A stretch of 18,711 bases of DNA from a bacterium. GTDB lineage: Bacteria; UBA9089; CG2-30-40-21. The first letter of the stretch is position 1. Each line of letters starts with the position of its first letter. Where the stretch lies: contig JASEHA010000009.1 of assembly GCA_030018795.1 (NCBI GenBank), forward strand, positions 1 through 18,711, written 5' to 3'. A program made the position numbers and the translations under genes. The notes below the pieces were generated by a model that had not been told where the DNA came from, ran no database searches, and saw only the letters and a list, made by a program, of their open reading frames with translations. This document shows, in pieces, positions 1-7,604 of this stretch.

Positions 1-56
1 TAGTATACAATAAGAGACATGAAAGACGTTGCAATCAGTTTCCCATCGAATCCCAT
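1..56 (-). other. Open frame running off the left edge, doubtful gene start
   Basis: An ATG at 56 with AAGGCGAG just upstream opens an 18-codon frame on the minus strand that reaches the window edge. The residues (MGFDGKLIATSF and on) do not resemble the start of NuoM. The purine-rich stretch before it has GCGAGAAG/GCGAGAAA words like the other spacer repeats, so this may be non-coding. Nothing else is seen in bases 1-152. Confidence 0.15.
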
Positions 57-113
57 TTTCTCGCCTTCTCGCTTCCTTGCTTGGTCACCAGAAAAAACTT
101 GAATATCGAGTAT

Positions 114-140
114 AAGTCTTATATGTCCTATAGGTCTTAT
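114..140. repeat. Tandem degenerate 9-mer past the end of nuoL
   Basis: AAGTCTTAT, ATGTCCTAT and AGGTCTTAT in tandem on the plus strand, 13 bases past the nuoL stop. It is the same type of short word array as those in other spacers of the cluster. Confidence 0.6.
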
Positions 141-152
141 GCAGCCAGACCT

Positions 153-2006
153 CTACGCCCCCCACATCCAGATAACCAACAAAATAATTATCCCTACCAC
201 CATGGTCAGAACATATGACTGCACCAGCCCTGTTTGTATTCGCCTGACAAGCATACCGCATCCAGCAGTAACATTTGCCACACCATTGACCAGACCATCA
301 ATCACAACCTGGTCAAACCTTACGCTGCCTTTAGTTAATTCCACAAACGGCTTAACAATAATAGTATCATATATCTCATCAAAGAAGTATTTACCAAATA
401 GCAGTTTATAGATAAAGGTCTTTTTGACAAAATCAAGATTAACAACCTTGATCCCATAAACCAGCCATGCCCCAAGTATCCCTAATCCAGCTGCAGAAAG
501 GGAGATAATGGTAACCAGATGTCCCTCGTGTCCCTCACCATGATGACTACCAAAAGAGACAAAGTTTCTAAACCAGTGGTTTAACCACGGTGAATCAATA
601 AATCCGGCAGTAATGGCTAAAAACGCCAGAATACACATAGGCACTGTCATTACCCATGGTGATTCATGGGGATGGGCATCATGCTTTCTTGTTTCCCCGC
701 CAAAGACAACAAAGCAAATCCTGAACATATAAAAGGCTGTCATCAATGCCCCAATCTCACCCATGATAAACAGGGGCATATGTCCTGAAGAATATGCAGC
801 CATCAATACCTCTTCCTTGCTCCAGAATCCGGCAAAGGGCGGCACCCCGGCAATAGCCAGAGAGCCAATAATAAATACAATGGCAGTAATTGGCATTTTC
901 TTCCTCAAACCACCCGCATCCCAGATCTCATTGGAATGCATGGCATGGATAACGCTCCCTGCAGCCAGGAATAAGAGTGCCTTAAAAAAGGCATGGGTTG
1001 TCAGATGAAACATACACGCAGAAAATCCGCCAACACCCAGAGCCAGCATCATGTAACCAAGCTGACTCAAGGTTGAATAGGCAAGGATGCGTTTAATATC
1101 ATTCTGACACAAACCAATGCTTGCGGCAAACAAGGCCGTAAAACCTCCTATATACCCAACCACAAGCAATGCATTTGGTCCGGCATCGAACATAGTATAT
1201 GTCCTTGCCACCAGATATACGCCTGCAGCTACCATTGTGGCTGCATGGATCAGGGCAGAAACTGGTGAGGGACCCTCCATAGCATCTGGAAGCCATGTGT
1301 GAAATGGAAACTGGGCTGATTTCCCCATTGCCCCAAGAAATATCAGGATAGCCATTATGGTTAATATCTGCGGACTGATCTGTCCATCATGAATCAACCC
1401 TTCTATACTTAAGAAGTTAAATGTACCGGCATAAAGCCCGACACATAGGATGCCAATCAAGAAACCTGCATCTGCCAGTCTGGTAATAATAAACGCCTTC
1501 TTTGCTGCGGCTGCCGCAGATGGCTTGTGATGCCAGAAGCCAATCAACAGGTATGAACAAAGCCCCACAAGCTCCCAACAGCAAAATATGGTCACAAAGT
1601 TGTTTGCCAGAACCAGTCCAAGCATGGAAAAGGTAAACAATGAGATAAAGGAATAATACCTTGAAAAATCAATGGACTTCTCTGTTGACAGATACCCTCT
1701 GGAGTACAATTGAACCATGGTGCTGACTAAGGTAACAACCAGTAGCATGATAGATGACAGAGGGTCTATTAGCATCCCCACCTCCATCTGAAATTCACCG
1801 CTCCTAAACCATGGCAGGCTAAACTCATAATGTTTCTGCCCACCCGCAGCCAGCTCTCTTAAAACCATGCAGGATGCCAGAAATGAGACAAACATCCCGC
1901 CAATTGAAAGACACGATGAAAAATTCCTGAACCTCTTGCTAAAAAAGGTAATAATCAGAAATACTATAAACGGTATTGCTGGAATCAACCATGCATTGTT
2001 TATCAT
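153..2006 (-). CDS. nuoL: NADH-quinone oxidoreductase subunit L (complex I antiporter-like proton pump)
   Basis: Large membrane subunit at the distal end of the complex I arm, which moves protons as quinone is reduced. The 617 residues are close to the usual NuoL length. The sequence is almost entirely hydrophobic helices. The core proton-channel residues are visible: Glu145 in WELVG, Lys229 in GKSAQFPFHTWLPDAMEGP, Lys342 in FFKALLFLAAG and Lys397 in FWSKEE. The C-terminal part fits the lateral amphipathic helix and last anchoring helix of NuoL, which separates it from NuoM and NuoN. The ATG follows a GGGGTG-type ribosome site five bases upstream. It is the last gene seen in the cluster; nuoK is 121 bases upstream, separated by a 70-bp inverted-repeat element. 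No nuoM begins in the 152 bases after its TAG stop. Confidence 0.97.
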   Translation of the reverse strand: MINNAWLIPAIPFIVFLIITFFSKRFRNFSSCLSIGGMFVSFLASCMVLRELAAGGQKHYEFSLPWFRSGEFQMEVGMLIDPLSSIMLLVVTLVSTMVQLYSRGYLSTEKSIDFSRYYSFISLFTFSMLGLVLANNFVTIFCCWELVGLCSYLLIGFWHHKPSAAAAAKKAFIITRLADAGFLIGILCVGLYAGTFNFLSIEGLIHDGQISPQILTIMAILIFLGAMGKSAQFPFHTWLPDAMEGPSPVSALIHAATMVAAGVYLVARTYTMFDAGPNALLVVGYIGGFTALFAASIGLCQNDIKRILAYSTLSQLGYMMLALGVGGFSACMFHLTTHAFFKALLFLAAGSVIHAMHSNEIWDAGGLRKKMPITAIVFIIGSLAIAGVPPFAGFWSKEEVLMAAYSSGHMPLFIMGEIGALMTAFYMFRICFVVFGGETRKHDAHPHESPWVMTVPMCILAFLAITAGFIDSPWLNHWFRNFVSFGSHHGEGHEGHLVTIISLSAAGLGILGAWLVYGIKVVNLDFVKKTFIYKLLFGKYFFDEIYDTIIVKPFVELTKGSVRFDQVVIDGLVNGVANVTAGCGMLVRRIQTGLVQSYVLTMVVGIIILLVIWMWGA

Positions 2007-2028
2007 AAAAACACCCCGTGATTAAAAT

Positions 2029-2049
2029 TCAGAAGTCAGAAGTCAGAAT
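2029..2049. repeat. Tandem 7-mer TCAGAAG, three copies
   Basis: TCAGAAG, TCAGAAG, TCAGAAT in tandem on the plus strand, running straight into the left terminal inverted repeat of the 70-bp element. Confidence 0.7.
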
Positions 2050-2112
2050 GTAACTCAAGCTTTTAGCTTGAGCATTATAATTCACAAGCAGGATGCTTGT
2101 GTTACATTCTGA
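2043..2112. repeat. 70-bp element with 12-bp terminal inverted repeats and two hairpins (nuoK-nuoL spacer)
   Basis: TCAGAATGTAAC at 2043-2054 is exactly repeated inverted at 2101-2112. Inside are two facing GTAA-headed hairpins: plus strand CTCAAGCT-TTT-AGCTTGAG (2054-2072) and minus strand CACAAGCA-TCC-TGCTTGTG (2083-2101). It resembles a miniature mobile element or a paired REP. No target-site duplication is obvious. Confidence 0.72.
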
Positions 2113-2127
2113 ATTCTTTCCTTCCCT

Positions 2128-2433
2128 CTACCATTTCATCAAATTAATATCCTCAACATTAATACTCTTCATATGCCGATAGGCTGACAGGATAATAGCC
2201 AGCCCAACCGCTACCTCTGCTGCCTCAATAGCAATCACAAATATCGTAAATATATGCCCAGTCAGCATGTTTGGGTCCACATACTTAGAAAATGCCACAA
2301 AATTAATATTAGCCGCATTAAGCATGAGTTCAATGGATAATAGGATCATCACTGCATTCCGTCTGACCAGAACACCGTAAATCCCCAAACAAAAAAATAT
2401 TGCACTCAAGATTAGATAATTTGTCAGGCACAT
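2128..2433 (-). CDS. nuoK: NADH-quinone oxidoreductase subunit K
   Basis: Small membrane subunit (101 residues, the normal size) of the complex I proximal membrane arm. It is homologous to the MrpC subunit of Na+/H+ antiporters. Three transmembrane helices are evident, with the conserved buried carboxylates Glu35 (in IELMLNA) and Glu73 (in AAEVAVGLA), the equivalents of E. coli Glu36 and Glu72. An additional acidic residue, Glu70, lies one turn before. A good AGGAG site lies seven bases before the ATG. In most genomes nuoK directly follows nuoJ with overlap; here nuoJ is about 4.6 kb upstream and the Stn-like trio separates them. Both flanking spacers carry GTAA-headed hairpins. Confidence 0.96.
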   Translation of the reverse strand: MCLTNYLILSAIFFCLGIYGVLVRRNAVMILLSIELMLNAANINFVAFSKYVDPNMLTGHIFTIFVIAIEAAEVAVGLAIILSAYRHMKSINVEDINLMKW

Positions 2434-2454
2434 AGCTTATCTCCTACCTAAAAA

Positions 2455-2477
2455 GTAACACAAGCATCCTGCTTGTG
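2455..2477 (+). repeat. REP-like hairpin, GTAA head (between StnC-like gene and nuoK)
   Basis: Plus strand: GTAA then CACAAGCA-TCC-TGCTTGTG, perfect 8-bp stem, loop TCC. The same sequence occurs on the minus strand at 2083-2105. It lies 13 bases past the stop of the StnC-like gene. Confidence 0.75.
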
Positions 2478-2490
2478 ATTATTCATACAC

Positions 2491-4602
2491 CTAAAGATGC
2501 TCACTACTATCCACCAACGCACCGGTTGGACACGAAGCAGCACATTTGCCGCAAGAGTCGCATTCGGTTGCAGATAGTGGCTTGCAAAAGGTTGGCTCAA
2601 TGGTTGTTTCGAACCCCCGATTAACAAAGCCAAGAGCACCAATTCCCTTTATTTCCAGGCAGATCCGCACACATCGTCCACACCTGATACACTTATTTGG
2701 ATCCCGCAGGATAGCCGGGTTAGAGTTATCTATCAGATAATGGTGTACCTTTCCACCCTTGAATCTATCCAGACCAACGCCATACTCAATCCCATACCTT
2801 CGCAGCTCGCATTTATCAATGGCATTACACCCACACTTAAGACAGCGGTCAGCCTCAAGGATTGCATCTGCCTGGCTCAACCCAAGCTCAACCTCATTGA
2901 ATCCTTTCAGCCTTTCTGTAATCTCAAGCTCTGGCATCTTAACCCGTGCCTGCTTTTCTATCCCTTCAAACTCAGAGCCGTCAACCTCATCAAGGCTGCC
3001 CTTGCTCACATTAAATTCTTTTGACCACTGTTTGCTGTCAAGCTCCCCACGCAAGTACTGGTCAATCGCCATAGCTGCCTTTTTCCCGCCGGCAATTGCT
3101 TCAATTGCCGTTGACGCACCGCTTACCGCATCCCCAGCAGCAAACACACCAACCCTGCCAGCAGCCATACCATTATCAACTATTATTGTTTTACCCCTTC
3201 CCAGATGAATACCCTCATCAAAGGTCAGGCACTCAATCTCTGGAAACTGTCCAATGGCTGCAATTACTGTCTCAACATCTATTATAAATTCAGAGCCATT
3301 AACAGGTAGAGGAGACCTTCGACCACTCGAGTCAGGCTCACCCAATTCCATGCGAATGCACTCAATCCCTTTTACCCTGTTATTTTCAGCTATAACCCTT
3401 ACTGGAGCCGTCAGGAAGTGATAGTTTATCCCCTCATGCTCTGCCTCATTAATCTCTATTTCATTGGCTGGCATCTCAAGCCTACTGCGGCGATAGACTA
3501 TCATCACCTCATCAGCACCAAGACGCAAAGATGTTCGAGCAGCATCAATAGCTGAATTCCCGCCGCCAATCACAGCCACCCTGCCCTTAAGCCTAATATC
3601 CTTATTTAATCCCATATCCCGTAAAAAATCAACTGCAGAAAGAACACCATCAACCCCATCATTATCCACACCAAGCCTATAGCTCCCATGTGCCCCAATG
3701 CCAATAAACACAGCCTCAAACCCATCATTCATCAGGCTGTCTATGCTAAAATCCCTGCCCATGGCAGTATTACACCTTATTTCAACACCATGCTCACAAA
3801 TACTTGCTATCTCTTTATCCAACACATCCTTGGGCAACCTGTACTCTGGTATCCCATACCTCAACATCCCACCAGCATCAGGCAATGCCTCAAAGATTAT
3901 ACACCTATAACCCATACCTGCCAGATAATAGGCACAGCTCAAGGAGGCAGGGCCTGCCCCAACAAGTGCCACCTTCTTCCCATCTGTCCTCTGTCCTCTA
4001 TCCTCTGTTTTCTGTCCTTTCTGTCCTTTCTGTCCTTTCTGTCCTCTCTGTCCTCTCTGTCCTTTCTCTCCCATCTCCCAATCTGCTACAAACCGCTTCA
4101 AAAAATCAATAGCCACTGGCTCATCAACCAGATTGCGTCTACAGGCAAGCTCACATGGTCTCACACAAACCCTGCCACAAACCGCTGGCAGCGGATTATT
4201 TTGTTTAACAACCTCAACAGCCTCTTGATACCTGTCCTTGCGTATCAAGTCAATATATTCCCTGACCCTTACCCCGGCAGGACAAGCCATCTGACACGGC
4301 GGCAGGCAATCACCGTAGTGATCAGAGAGCAACAATTCAAGGCATAGCTTACGAGCATTTGAGATAAGCTCGCTCTTAGTGGTAACAACCATGCCATCAC
4401 GCACCTTAGTCGCACACGAGGGCACAAGAGACCTTCGTTCACCCTCAACCTCAACCACACACAGCCAGCATGACCCAAATGGCTCAAGTTGCTCATCATG
4501 ACAGAGTGTGGGAATATCAATCCCATTTGACCTTGCTGCATCTAATATTGTGGCAGACTCGTCAACCATATATTCATGTTTATCTATAATTACCCTTACC
4601 AT
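2491..4602 (-). CDS. StnC-like fusion: NuoG-type Fe-S domains with an inserted GltD/NfnB-type NADPH oxidoreductase
   Basis: A 703-residue soluble flavoprotein. Domain order: NuoG-like [2Fe-2S] domain (Cys34, 45, 48, 63); GltD-type helical Fe-S domain (Cys99, 103, 107, 142, 146, 150, 154); a low-complexity GQK/GQR linker (about 179-206); FAD-binding GAGPAS (215-220); NAD(P)-binding GGGNSAIDAAR (347-357) followed by RRSRLEMPA, typical of NADPH-binding GltD proteins; an FAAGDAVSGAST FAD segment; a CLKCGC motif; then two [4Fe-4S] sites (Cys638, 641, 644, 648 and 681, 684, 687, 691) that resemble the matching NuoG region. The architecture fits StnC of the Stn transhydrogenase. NADPH would be oxidised or reduced here and electrons passed to the NuoEF-like partner just upstream. 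The ATG at 4602 is preferred over the upstream start (4641) because the domain begins there and AGGAG precedes it. SfrB-like NADPH oxidoreductases are an alternative. Confidence 0.88.
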   Translation of the reverse strand: MVRVIIDKHEYMVDESATILDAARSNGIDIPTLCHDEQLEPFGSCWLCVVEVEGERRSLVPSCATKVRDGMVVTTKSELISNARKLCLELLLSDHYGDCLPPCQMACPAGVRVREYIDLIRKDRYQEAVEVVKQNNPLPAVCGRVCVRPCELACRRNLVDEPVAIDFLKRFVADWEMGEKGQRGQRGQKGQKGQKGQKTEDRGQRTDGKKVALVGAGPASLSCAYYLAGMGYRCIIFEALPDAGGMLRYGIPEYRLPKDVLDKEIASICEHGVEIRCNTAMGRDFSIDSLMNDGFEAVFIGIGAHGSYRLGVDNDGVDGVLSAVDFLRDMGLNKDIRLKGRVAVIGGGNSAIDAARTSLRLGADEVMIVYRRSRLEMPANEIEINEAEHEGINYHFLTAPVRVIAENNRVKGIECIRMELGEPDSSGRRSPLPVNGSEFIIDVETVIAAIGQFPEIECLTFDEGIHLGRGKTIIVDNGMAAGRVGVFAAGDAVSGASTAIEAIAGGKKAAMAIDQYLRGELDSKQWSKEFNVSKGSLDEVDGSEFEGIEKQARVKMPELEITERLKGFNEVELGLSQADAILEADRCLKCGCNAIDKCELRRYGIEYGVGLDRFKGGKVHHYLIDNSNPAILRDPNKCIRCGRCVRICLEIKGIGALGFVNRGFETTIEPTFCKPLSATECDSCGKCAASCPTGALVDSSEHL
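3984..4065. repeat. In-frame 7-mer and 9-mer tandem repeats inside the StnC-like gene
   Basis: Four 7-mers of CTGTCCT type (3984-4011) run directly into six 9-mers of CTGTCCTTT or CTGTCCTCT (4012-4065). On the coding strand the 9-mers encode repeated Gly-Gln-Lys/Arg. The array falls exactly in the linker between the helical Fe-S region and the FAD domain, a site that tolerates length change. Confidence 0.9.
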
Positions 4603-4654
4603 ATGTCTCCTACTATGTTGCAAACTGTCAGCAAAAACCACATAACGTCGTAGA

Positions 4655-4712
4655 GTAGCTCAATTTTTCAGATTGAGCAATACCAGAAACGCAAGCAGGA
4701 TGCTTGCACTAC
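4655..4712. repeat. Inverted pair of GTAG-headed hairpins, 58 bp (before the StnC-like gene)
   Basis: Plus strand GTAG at 4655-4658 with stem CTCAAT/ATTGAG. Minus strand GTAG at 4709-4712 with GCAAGCA-TCC-TGCTTGC, followed by the conserved GCGTTTCT (4685-4692). It starts just after the second nuoF stop and occupies most of the spacer. Confidence 0.72.
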
Positions 4713-4714
4713 CC

Positions 4715-6487
4715 TTACCATCTATCCACCTTAATAATCGCTTCCAGCTTGCATTTAGCCACACACTGTCCACACCTGACACACTTATCAACGTCAAGAA
4801 CATGCAGCTTTTTCTTCTCTCCAGTAATTGCCCCACATGGACATACCTTAATACACAGCCCACATCCCTTACACCGCTCGTCAATTATCGCAAAGGAGAT
4901 CAATTCCTTACACGCCTTTGCCGGACATCGTCGCTGCTTAATATGCGACTCATACTCACTCTTAAAATATTTCAAGGTTGTAAGTACCGGGTTTGGGGCC
5001 GTCTGTCCCAGCCCGCATAACGATGTTCTTCTTATGTTTTGTGCCAGATCCTCCAATAATTCAATATCACCCTCAAGACCATTACCAGCTACTATCCTTT
5101 CCAATATCTCGAGCATCCGTCTGGTGCCAATCCGGCAAAAGGTACACTTGCCGCATGACTCATTCTGGGTAAAATTGAGAAAAAATCTGGCAATATCTAC
5201 CATACAGGTGGTATTATCCATCACCACCATGCCGCCTGAACCCATGATAGCACCTGTCTGGTTAATAGAATCATAATCAACCGGTGTATCCAGCAGGCTT
5301 GAGGGGATACACCCGCCAGATGGCCCACCAAGCTGAACCGCCTTAAACTCGTGCTTGCCTGTGCCTGCTATCCCGCCGCCGATGTCAAAGATAACCTCTC
5401 TGAGGCTCATGCCCATGGGCACCTCAACCAGACCACCACGCTGTATCTTGCCCGCTAAGGCAAACACCTTTGTCCCTTTACTCTTTTCTGTCCCAAAAGA
5501 GGCATATCCATCCGCCCCATTAAGGATAATCCATGGGATATTTGCCAGTGTCTCTACATTATTGATATTGGTTGGCTTACCGTATAAGCCGGAGATAGCT
5601 GGAAATGGCGGCCTTAATCGCGGCATGCCACGGCTGCCCTCAATAGAGGCAATAAGTGCTGTCTCTTCACCACAGACAAATGCGCCTGCCCCTTCCTTTA
5701 TCTCCAATTCAAAGCTAAAATCACTCCCGCAAATACCCTGACCAATAAAGCCATGAGTTCTTGCCTGTTCAATGGCTATCTTTAACCGCTTTATTGCCAG
5801 AGGGTATTCAGCCCGCACATAAATATACCCATGATTGGCACCAATGGCATAACCACCAATCAACATCCCTTCAATAATGCTATGCGGGTCACCCTCCAGA
5901 ACGCTTCTATCCATAAATGCGCCCGGATCACCCTCATCTGCATTACAGATAAAATACTTTTTATCACCAATCGACTTGTTGGCAAAACCCCATTTTACCC
6001 CGGTGGGGAATCCTGCCCCACCCCGACCGCGCAAGCCGGATAGAGTAATCTCATCAACTACCATCTCAGGCGACATTCCCTTAATAACCTTTTCAATCGC
6101 CCTGTATCCACCCTGTTCCATATATTCATCAATCGACTCAGGCGATATCTTTCCACAATTGCGAAGCACAATCCGTTGCTGCCTATCAAGGCATACCTCA
6201 TCCTCTTGAGTTATTGTCCATTCTGATATTATCCTGCCCTCAACAATATGTTCATCAAGGATTCTATCTGCCATTTCAGGGATTACCTGTTTATAGGTAG
6301 TTTTTCCTGCCGGCAGTATCACATCAACCAGCACCTCATTATAGCACATGCCAATACAGCCTGTCTCTTCAATGGCCAGATCCAATCCACGGCTGACAAT
6401 CCCCTGCTGCAACTGCTCATAAACCTTTTTACCGCCAGAGGCAATACCACAGCTGCCAAGTCCAACAATAATACGTGCCTTTTGCAT
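4715..6487 (-). CDS. nuoF: Second NuoF/HydB/HndC-type flavoprotein (StnAB-like NADH-binding subunit)
   Basis: A 590-residue NADH dehydrogenase subunit carrying FMN. Visible parts: thioredoxin-like N-terminus (about 1-85); nucleotide and FMN site GRGGAGFPTG (154-163) and DEGDPGAFMDR (184-194); [4Fe-4S] ligands Cys445, 448, 451 and 491; C-terminal two-cluster ferredoxin (Cys539, 542, 545, 549 and 569, 572, 575, 579). The length and both extra domains are those of HydB/HndC, not of E. coli NuoF (about 440 residues). In the N-terminal domain the first of four expected [2Fe-2S] cysteines is missing: Cys13, 44 and 48 remain, Val8 lies where Cys41 sits in the other NuoF here. It lies between the second nuoE and the StnC-like gene, so it probably forms the HydBC-like core of that trio. 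The ATG has AGG eight bases upstream. Confidence 0.93.
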   Translation of the reverse strand: MQKARIIVGLGSCGIASGGKKVYEQLQQGIVSRGLDLAIEETGCIGMCYNEVLVDVILPAGKTTYKQVIPEMADRILDEHIVEGRIISEWTITQEDEVCLDRQQRIVLRNCGKISPESIDEYMEQGGYRAIEKVIKGMSPEMVVDEITLSGLRGRGGAGFPTGVKWGFANKSIGDKKYFICNADEGDPGAFMDRSVLEGDPHSIIEGMLIGGYAIGANHGYIYVRAEYPLAIKRLKIAIEQARTHGFIGQGICGSDFSFELEIKEGAGAFVCGEETALIASIEGSRGMPRLRPPFPAISGLYGKPTNINNVETLANIPWIILNGADGYASFGTEKSKGTKVFALAGKIQRGGLVEVPMGMSLREVIFDIGGGIAGTGKHEFKAVQLGGPSGGCIPSSLLDTPVDYDSINQTGAIMGSGGMVVMDNTTCMVDIARFFLNFTQNESCGKCTFCRIGTRRMLEILERIVAGNGLEGDIELLEDLAQNIRRTSLCGLGQTAPNPVLTTLKYFKSEYESHIKQRRCPAKACKELISFAIIDERCKGCGLCIKVCPCGAITGEKKKLHVLDVDKCVRCGQCVAKCKLEAIIKVDRW

Positions 6488-6524
6488 ACAATTAACCTAC
6501 CTTCAAGAACGAAAATTATTTTAC

Positions 6525-6546
6525 CGTAACAGTTATCCGTGTTACG
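6525..6546. repeat. Inverted repeat with GTAAC arms (between second nuoE and second nuoF)
   Basis: CGTAACA (6525-6531) pairs with TGTTACG (6540-6546), loop of eight bases that includes TCC. It is probably a degenerate relative of the GTAA-headed hairpins. The rest of this 99-base spacer has short TTCGTG/CGTGTC word repeats and a possible -10-like TAAAAT on the minus strand without a matching -35. Confidence 0.45.
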
Positions 6547-6586
6547 TATTTTCTGCAGACACGCTAAACGGACACGAATCACGAAA

Positions 6587-7066
6587 TTACCGATAAAGTG
6601 CTAATATCTCCTCAACCCTTGCCTCATTCAGCCTTCCATACACATCATTATCAATCATAACCACTGGTGCCAGGCTGCAACACCCAAGGCAGGCAACCTT
6701 ATCCAATGTAAATTTCATATCAGCCGTTGTTCCACCCGGCTCAAGCCCGCCAAGCTTATCTGTCATAACTCGAGTAATGTTTTCAGCTCCAGACACATGA
6801 CAGGCAGTACCATGACAGGCACGGATAATATGCTCACCAACAGGGCTAAACCTGAACTGTGTATAGAACGTTGCCACACCATAGACCACACTCGGCTTTA
6901 TTTCAAGCCCATCTGCAATCTTAAGCATAACATCCTCAGACAGATACCCATACACATTCTGTGCCTTTTGCAGCACTGGTATAAGCCCGCCTGACTTGCC
7001 TTGATATTCTGAAAGGATAGCTGATAATCTATTCCGGTTAAAAGAATCAGAACACCTGCACCCCAT
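6587..7066 (-). CDS. nuoE: Second NuoE/HydC/HndA-type [2Fe-2S] subunit
   Basis: A 159-residue thioredoxin-fold [2Fe-2S] protein that pairs with NuoF-type subunits. The four cluster ligands are present in the standard pattern: Cys84 and Cys89 (CHGTAC), Cys126 and Cys130 (CLGCC). An adjacent Cys129 is extra. The N-terminal helical region (GGLIPVLQKAQNVYGYLSED) and VVYGVATFYTQF are typical of the family. It starts two bases after the nuoJ stop, with GGGAG inside the end of nuoJ as its ribosome site, so translation is probably coupled to nuoJ. It is clearly divergent from the other nuoE in this window and is followed by the second nuoF, which points to a dedicated NuoE2-NuoF2 pair rather than a recent duplication. 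Confidence 0.94.
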   Translation of the reverse strand: MGCRCSDSFNRNRLSAILSEYQGKSGGLIPVLQKAQNVYGYLSEDVMLKIADGLEIKPSVVYGVATFYTQFRFSPVGEHIIRACHGTACHVSGAENITRVMTDKLGGLEPGGTTADMKFTLDKVACLGCCSLAPVVMIDNDVYGRLNEARVEEILALYR

Positions 7067-7068
7067 AA

Positions 7069-7590
7069 CTATTCTCCCTTCCTTGCAATGACTATTGCCC
7101 CAATCAATGCCGCCAGTAGTACAAATGAAACTAATTCAAATGGTAACACATATTGCCCCAATAACAATCTTCCAATTCGAGCTACATCATCAGTAATTGT
7201 TACAACAGGTGCTGCTTCATTCCATTTCATAGCCTTCATGATATAAAAGATAAGGCAAAACAAAACACCTGCGACAACGATTGCTGCCCCTTTTAATCGA
7301 TTACCCTGCGGAACAGCCATGTCTGACACCTTATAGGTAAGCATAATCAGGAACATGAACAGCACCACAATTGCCCCAACAAAGATAAACACCTGAATAA
7401 TTGCCAGAAACTCTGCCTCAAGGGTAATAAATAGTCCGGCTACACTCAAAAGAAACACAGCCAGAAACAATACCGCATGCACCAGATTCCTGACTGTCAC
7501 CACCAGCACACCGCAAACAATGCCAATAGCTGCCAGAACAAAAAATGCCATATTTGATAATACCAACGAACAAATAGCATCAATATTCAT
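7069..7590 (-). CDS. nuoJ: NADH-quinone oxidoreductase subunit J
   Basis: Membrane subunit of complex I (173 residues, normal range) with about five transmembrane helices. The family-typical segment with LEAEFLAIIQVFIFVGAIVV lies in the third helix, where a pi-bulge is found in solved structures. The reading frame is open one codon further to a GTG at 7593, but the ATG at 7590 has better spacing from the GTGAG upstream and is preferred. Upstream lies a Uma2 endonuclease gene and a 112-base spacer; downstream the second nuoE starts after two bases. nuoJ is therefore separated from its usual neighbours on both sides (nuoH/I upstream, nuoK downstream). Confidence 0.95.
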   Translation of the reverse strand: MNIDAICSLVLSNMAFFVLAAIGIVCGVLVVTVRNLVHAVLFLAVFLLSVAGLFITLEAEFLAIIQVFIFVGAIVVLFMFLIMLTYKVSDMAVPQGNRLKGAAIVVAGVLFCLIFYIMKAMKWNEAAPVVTITDDVARIGRLLLGQYVLPFELVSFVLLAALIGAIVIARKGE

Positions 7591-7604
7591 CACTTACTCA
7601 CCCC

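Noticed and set aside
2043..2112. Rho-independent terminator between nuoK and nuoL
   Set aside because: The hairpins are strong but neither is followed by a T-run on the minus strand, and they belong to a repeat family found in several spacers.
3984..4065. CRISPR-like array
   Set aside because: Units of 7 and 9 bases without spacers, in frame inside a gene; a simple tandem repeat explains it.
3688..4347. A 219-codon plus-strand open frame opposite the StnC-like gene
   Set aside because: It is the antisense shadow of a well-supported gene, has no family resemblance, and part of it is the translation of the tandem repeat array.
2491..7066. The trio as an NADP-reducing [FeFe]-hydrogenase (Hnd/Hyd)
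   Set aside because: NuoE- and NuoF-like subunits fit, but the third protein has no H-cluster domain; a GltD-type FAD/NADPH module is present in its place.
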